A DNA stretch of 64,000 nucleotides, taken from positions 10,697,002 to 10,761,001 of the forward strand of contig NC_061800.1 of assembly GCF_021462225.1 (NCBI RefSeq), given 5' to 3'. Position 1 is the stretch's first letter. Every line of letters begins with the position of its first letter. Positions 60,930 to 64,000 of the stretch are shown here, in pieces. The stretch comes from Girardinichthys multiradiatus. Its lineage: Eukaryota; Chordata; Actinopteri; Cyprinodontiformes; Goodeidae. The position numbers and the translations under genes are program-made. The notes under the pieces are model-generated. The model worked only from the letters and a program-made list of their open reading frames with translations, ran no database searches and had not been told where the DNA came from.

Positions 60930-63900
60930 AACCATGATTGTTGACAACTTCTTTTTGCATCTAACCCAGTGGCTCAGGTTCCATTTGCCAGCAAAGAAAA
61001 TCTGACGTGAGAAGCTGTAAAGCAGGAAAACCTGGCATTCTAGGCTAGGTTTTGTCACCATGGATTAGTGGTAGGATTAAACATACTGTTAAATACTAAT
61101 TATCTGAGTCTTCTTCACTCAGTAACACCATCCAATCTAAAGAGCCAAGCATGGACAATATGCTTATATGAAATTGGGGTCCCTATCTGAATGTATGCTT
61201 CAGGCCTTCTTTGGTTCTAAAACCGGAGCGGCTCCAGCAGATTCCAGGAACTACCTCAGAGATCTCTTTTAGGAAGAGCACAGTCCTAGGAACAGCTGAG
61301 GTTCTGGTCCGCTGGTCGAGGAACTGAACCAGCGGATTCCTCCTCCTTCCAACATTGGAAGGAGGAGATAAAAGCTTGATACGAAAAATAACTTTTAAAT
61401 CACTTATTTTAGTTTGTTGGCATTTCCCTATTTAGTTGTGACTTTTTTTGAGCTGGCCAGTTTGATACAAATTTGAAACCCTGTAGTATCAGCTTAAGTG
61501 TGTGAATTCCTATTAAACTGTTGAAACTATACAGCAGGGATAACGTCAGTCTTTGCATCCAGTTTACTTATCAATTTCATCAGATAGTTGACAGTGTTGA
61601 AAAAGACAAAACATGTTCTGGGGTAGAGAAAGCATTTATTTGGAGGGAAAAAAAACTTGATTTGTAATAAAGGCAGCCCTTTTATAAAAGGAAAAAAAAA
61701 TCATTTAACTGAGTTTTTACTGTTTCACTGCTTTTCACCTCAACACTAAAAGAAACAAACATGTCACATTTCCATGACGTCTTCAACAATACAAAATTAT
61801 CCAGCTTTATTTGAAACAAAATCCTTTTTTTCCTTCTCCAGCTCAGTCCAACATCAGTGAACACAGTAGCATAAACTTCATTCATTTTGTTGAGTACAAT
61901 AAGAAACGTGGACCAAGGTCAGATCATCTGAACAATGCTAACAGGCGACACAAAGATTTATGCTGCATGATTCTTAACATGTAAGTTTGTAAGACAAACA
62001 ATGGATCCTTCTAGTTGACATGATGCCGCCAAAATGTTGCAGAACAAAAAAACAGACGGAGCAAATCTAAAAACACATTTGAATAAATATAGAGCTAAAC
62101 CCAAAGCCTTGCATTCTGTCACCACATGCAACCTTTGTTTACTCTGTTGCAGTTTATCAGAGAAGTCCCCAGACATTAAGGCCAGCTTATCTGGTTTAAG
62201 TGCAAACCTTCAAGCTTGAGAAAATCCAAGTTCATTTTTAAGTACTTTTATAGAGATGCAGTTTAATACATGTTGGCAAACTGCACAGAAGAGCAGGAAG
62301 ATCATTTTATTGAAAAACAGTATAAAAAATATTTGGGGTCACATTTTTAGACTTTAGTTATTTTCGCTATATTTAGGTATTCAGTCTTTGCAGTCGGTTT
62401 GTCTTTTTAAATTGAATAAGGACAAAAGAGGATTGATTTGTTTGTTCCCCAAAGGTGACCAACAGATCAGGAGATGTTTATTTTAATTGTGTTGATCTGT
62501 TAACCTGCAGCTGAGACTTTCTGCAGAAGGAAAATGCTCTACCAAAGTTGCCATGGCAACAGACCCCTGTAAGAATCAAAACCTGGAAACAAATCCTTCA
62601 TTGTTCAGGATTGAAAGACCAAGTTTCTGATTTGTTGAGAAGAACTTTCTAGGACCCATAGTAACCGCATATGACCGCAAACCACAGGAAGAGAACAGCA
62701 CTTTTACAAGTAAATAATTTTCTGTATCTTCAGCCTTTTGTATAAAAAACTCCAACATAACACAGAGGAAAGTTTGCCATACAAAAATTGAATCTTTGTT
62801 TTTTGGCACTACTGCTAACAATGAAACAAGCATAACATCACAGTCAACGGCAACTCTTTGTTCTTTAGTTCACCCAAAGAAAGATCCATTTCCTGTGGCA
62901 GGGTACCATCATCTGCCTCCTATCATGCATACAGACGTAGCTAAAAGGTATTTTTTTCTGCTTTGCAATGAACACTTCATATCATGGAGACGTTTGGCTG
63001 TGGCTTCCTCCAGTTTGTGAACATAAAGACTTTAGCTGCTCAACTCAAAGAGTTCAGTCTTTATCACACTGGGCTGCATTTTAAAAACAATCAAGTACAA
63101 AACAGCAAAATTTCCTTCATTATAGAAATGTTCAACGTTACAATTGAGCTGATTAAAACAGTCCAATTTTTTCTATACCTGTATGTTAAAATAAGCACCA
63201 TTGCATTCCTGCAAGTGCTGTCAGTGGCTCCAACATCTGCCCGTTCCACCTGCAGCATGCTGAACTCAGTAGAGAAAATCTTGGAGGATCTAAACCCCTC
63301 TTTAGGAAGTATAAATATCAAGGTTGGAGGTTCTAAGTGTCGGAGTACAATTTTACCTTAAGTTATACATGTAGGCATCTCAGACCTTCCTTTACTCTGC
63401 AAAAACGTAGCTTTCTTTGGAGCTTATGAGAAATAATCGAGATAGAACAGCCACATTTTCACAACTAATGAAAAAAACAAACAGTGTTAATATATATTCA
63501 GCTGCAGTGCTAAACAGGTTTTCTTGGGTCGTCTGGTGGTTTACGTGTCATTAAATCAGTAAAGCACATAGTAGTGCACATGTCCCAGTTACTGGTATCA
63601 AGGTATGTCAAGGTTTTCTAAAGTTATTTTTTTCAAAACCACTAAAACTTTCAAGCTACTCCTGTTTAAATAGCTTTTAATAAGAGACCAGAGAAAGTGC
63701 TGGAATGGCTTTAGTTTTCTTCAGCTGGTTGGACTACAGAAAAATTCCCTTCTGAGGCGCCCAGCAACTGGTAACTTGGATGTGACGTTATTCCCAGATC
63801 TGGGTTCCAACGTCAGAGGTAAATGAAGCTTATAATTATTCAACTATCTGTATGAGAAACTACTGAGCATGCATCAGAGAACAGAGCTCTCTTAACATGC

Positions 63901-64000
63901 TGCAAGACCTTCCTGTGCACAGTATGAGGTTAGAAAGGAAACCCAAACCCAACATTATTCCATCCACCTGTACGAACAGCTACAGATTCATTCAGTATGA
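60930..64000. other. Downstream of LACC1, no recognisable gene
   Basis: AT-rich. A near-perfect hairpin lies at 61340-61367 (13-bp arms CTCCTCCTTCCAA, 2-nt loop). A minus-strand AATAAA (plus-strand TTTATT, about 61634) could end a convergent gene that enters from the right edge, but I see no coding exon. Frames up to 125 codons (62984-63361) overlap antisense frames and resemble nothing known. Confidence 0.4.

Overview
The window is vertebrate nuclear DNA, almost certainly from a ray-finned (teleost) fish. The evidence is one spliced vertebrate gene with GT-AG introns (LACC1), a dense load of Tc1/mariner-superfamily transposons, L2-, CR1/Rex1- and RTE/Rex3-like LINE remains, several dispersed repeats I recognise from teleost genomes, and long AT-rich gene-poor stretches. 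There is no bacterial-type gene organisation. I cannot name the species.

The only host protein-coding gene I can assemble is LACC1 (laccase-domain-containing 1, also called FAMIN), on the + strand at 49971-60912. Its five coding exons join in frame to a 420-residue protein. Intron 1 (7.4 kb) is packed with repeats, intron 2 is only 78 bp, and intron 3 holds a (CTAT)n microsatellite and a Tc1/mariner-superfamily element with DD41D spacing. A CpG-rich island at about 33.1-33.5 kb looks like the promoter and first exon of another gene that I cannot identify.

Layout. 0-7.6 kb: gene-poor, with one dispersed repeat, one Tc1 fossil and a TTAA-flanked non-autonomous element. 7.7-9.2 kb: a complete Tc1 (DD34E) copy with one frameshift. 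9.2-13.2 kb: a 5'-truncated L2-like LINE whose reverse transcriptase is interrupted by a Tc1/mariner element with DD36E spacing. 13-19.8 kb: gene-poor, with one fossil transposase. 19.85-21.4 kb: a strongly G-skewed block I cannot classify. 21.5-33 kb: MITE-like copies, Tc1, LINE and Harbinger-like fossils, an inverted repeat and a possible conserved non-coding segment. 33.1-33.5 kb: the CpG island. 33.7-47.7 kb: three near-identical DD34E Tc1 copies, all in the same orientation and two with intact 334-residue transposases; the first sits inside an older Tc1 fossil. 48-49.1 kb: another fossil Tc1-type transposon. 49.8-60.9 kb: LACC1. 61-64 kb: no recognisable gene.

The genes do not form a pathway. 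The window is a record of successive transposon invasions around one conserved immunometabolic gene. The insertion order can be read from nesting: L2-like LINE before DD36E element, and old Tc1 fossil before young DD34E Tc1. The points most worth a second look are the young same-orientation Tc1 trio, the DD36E and DD41D elements, the G-skewed block, and several unclassified inverted or tandem repeat structures in LACC1 intron 1. I saw no CRISPR array, no rRNA and no credible standalone tRNA gene. Names of repeat families come from pattern recognition without a database search.
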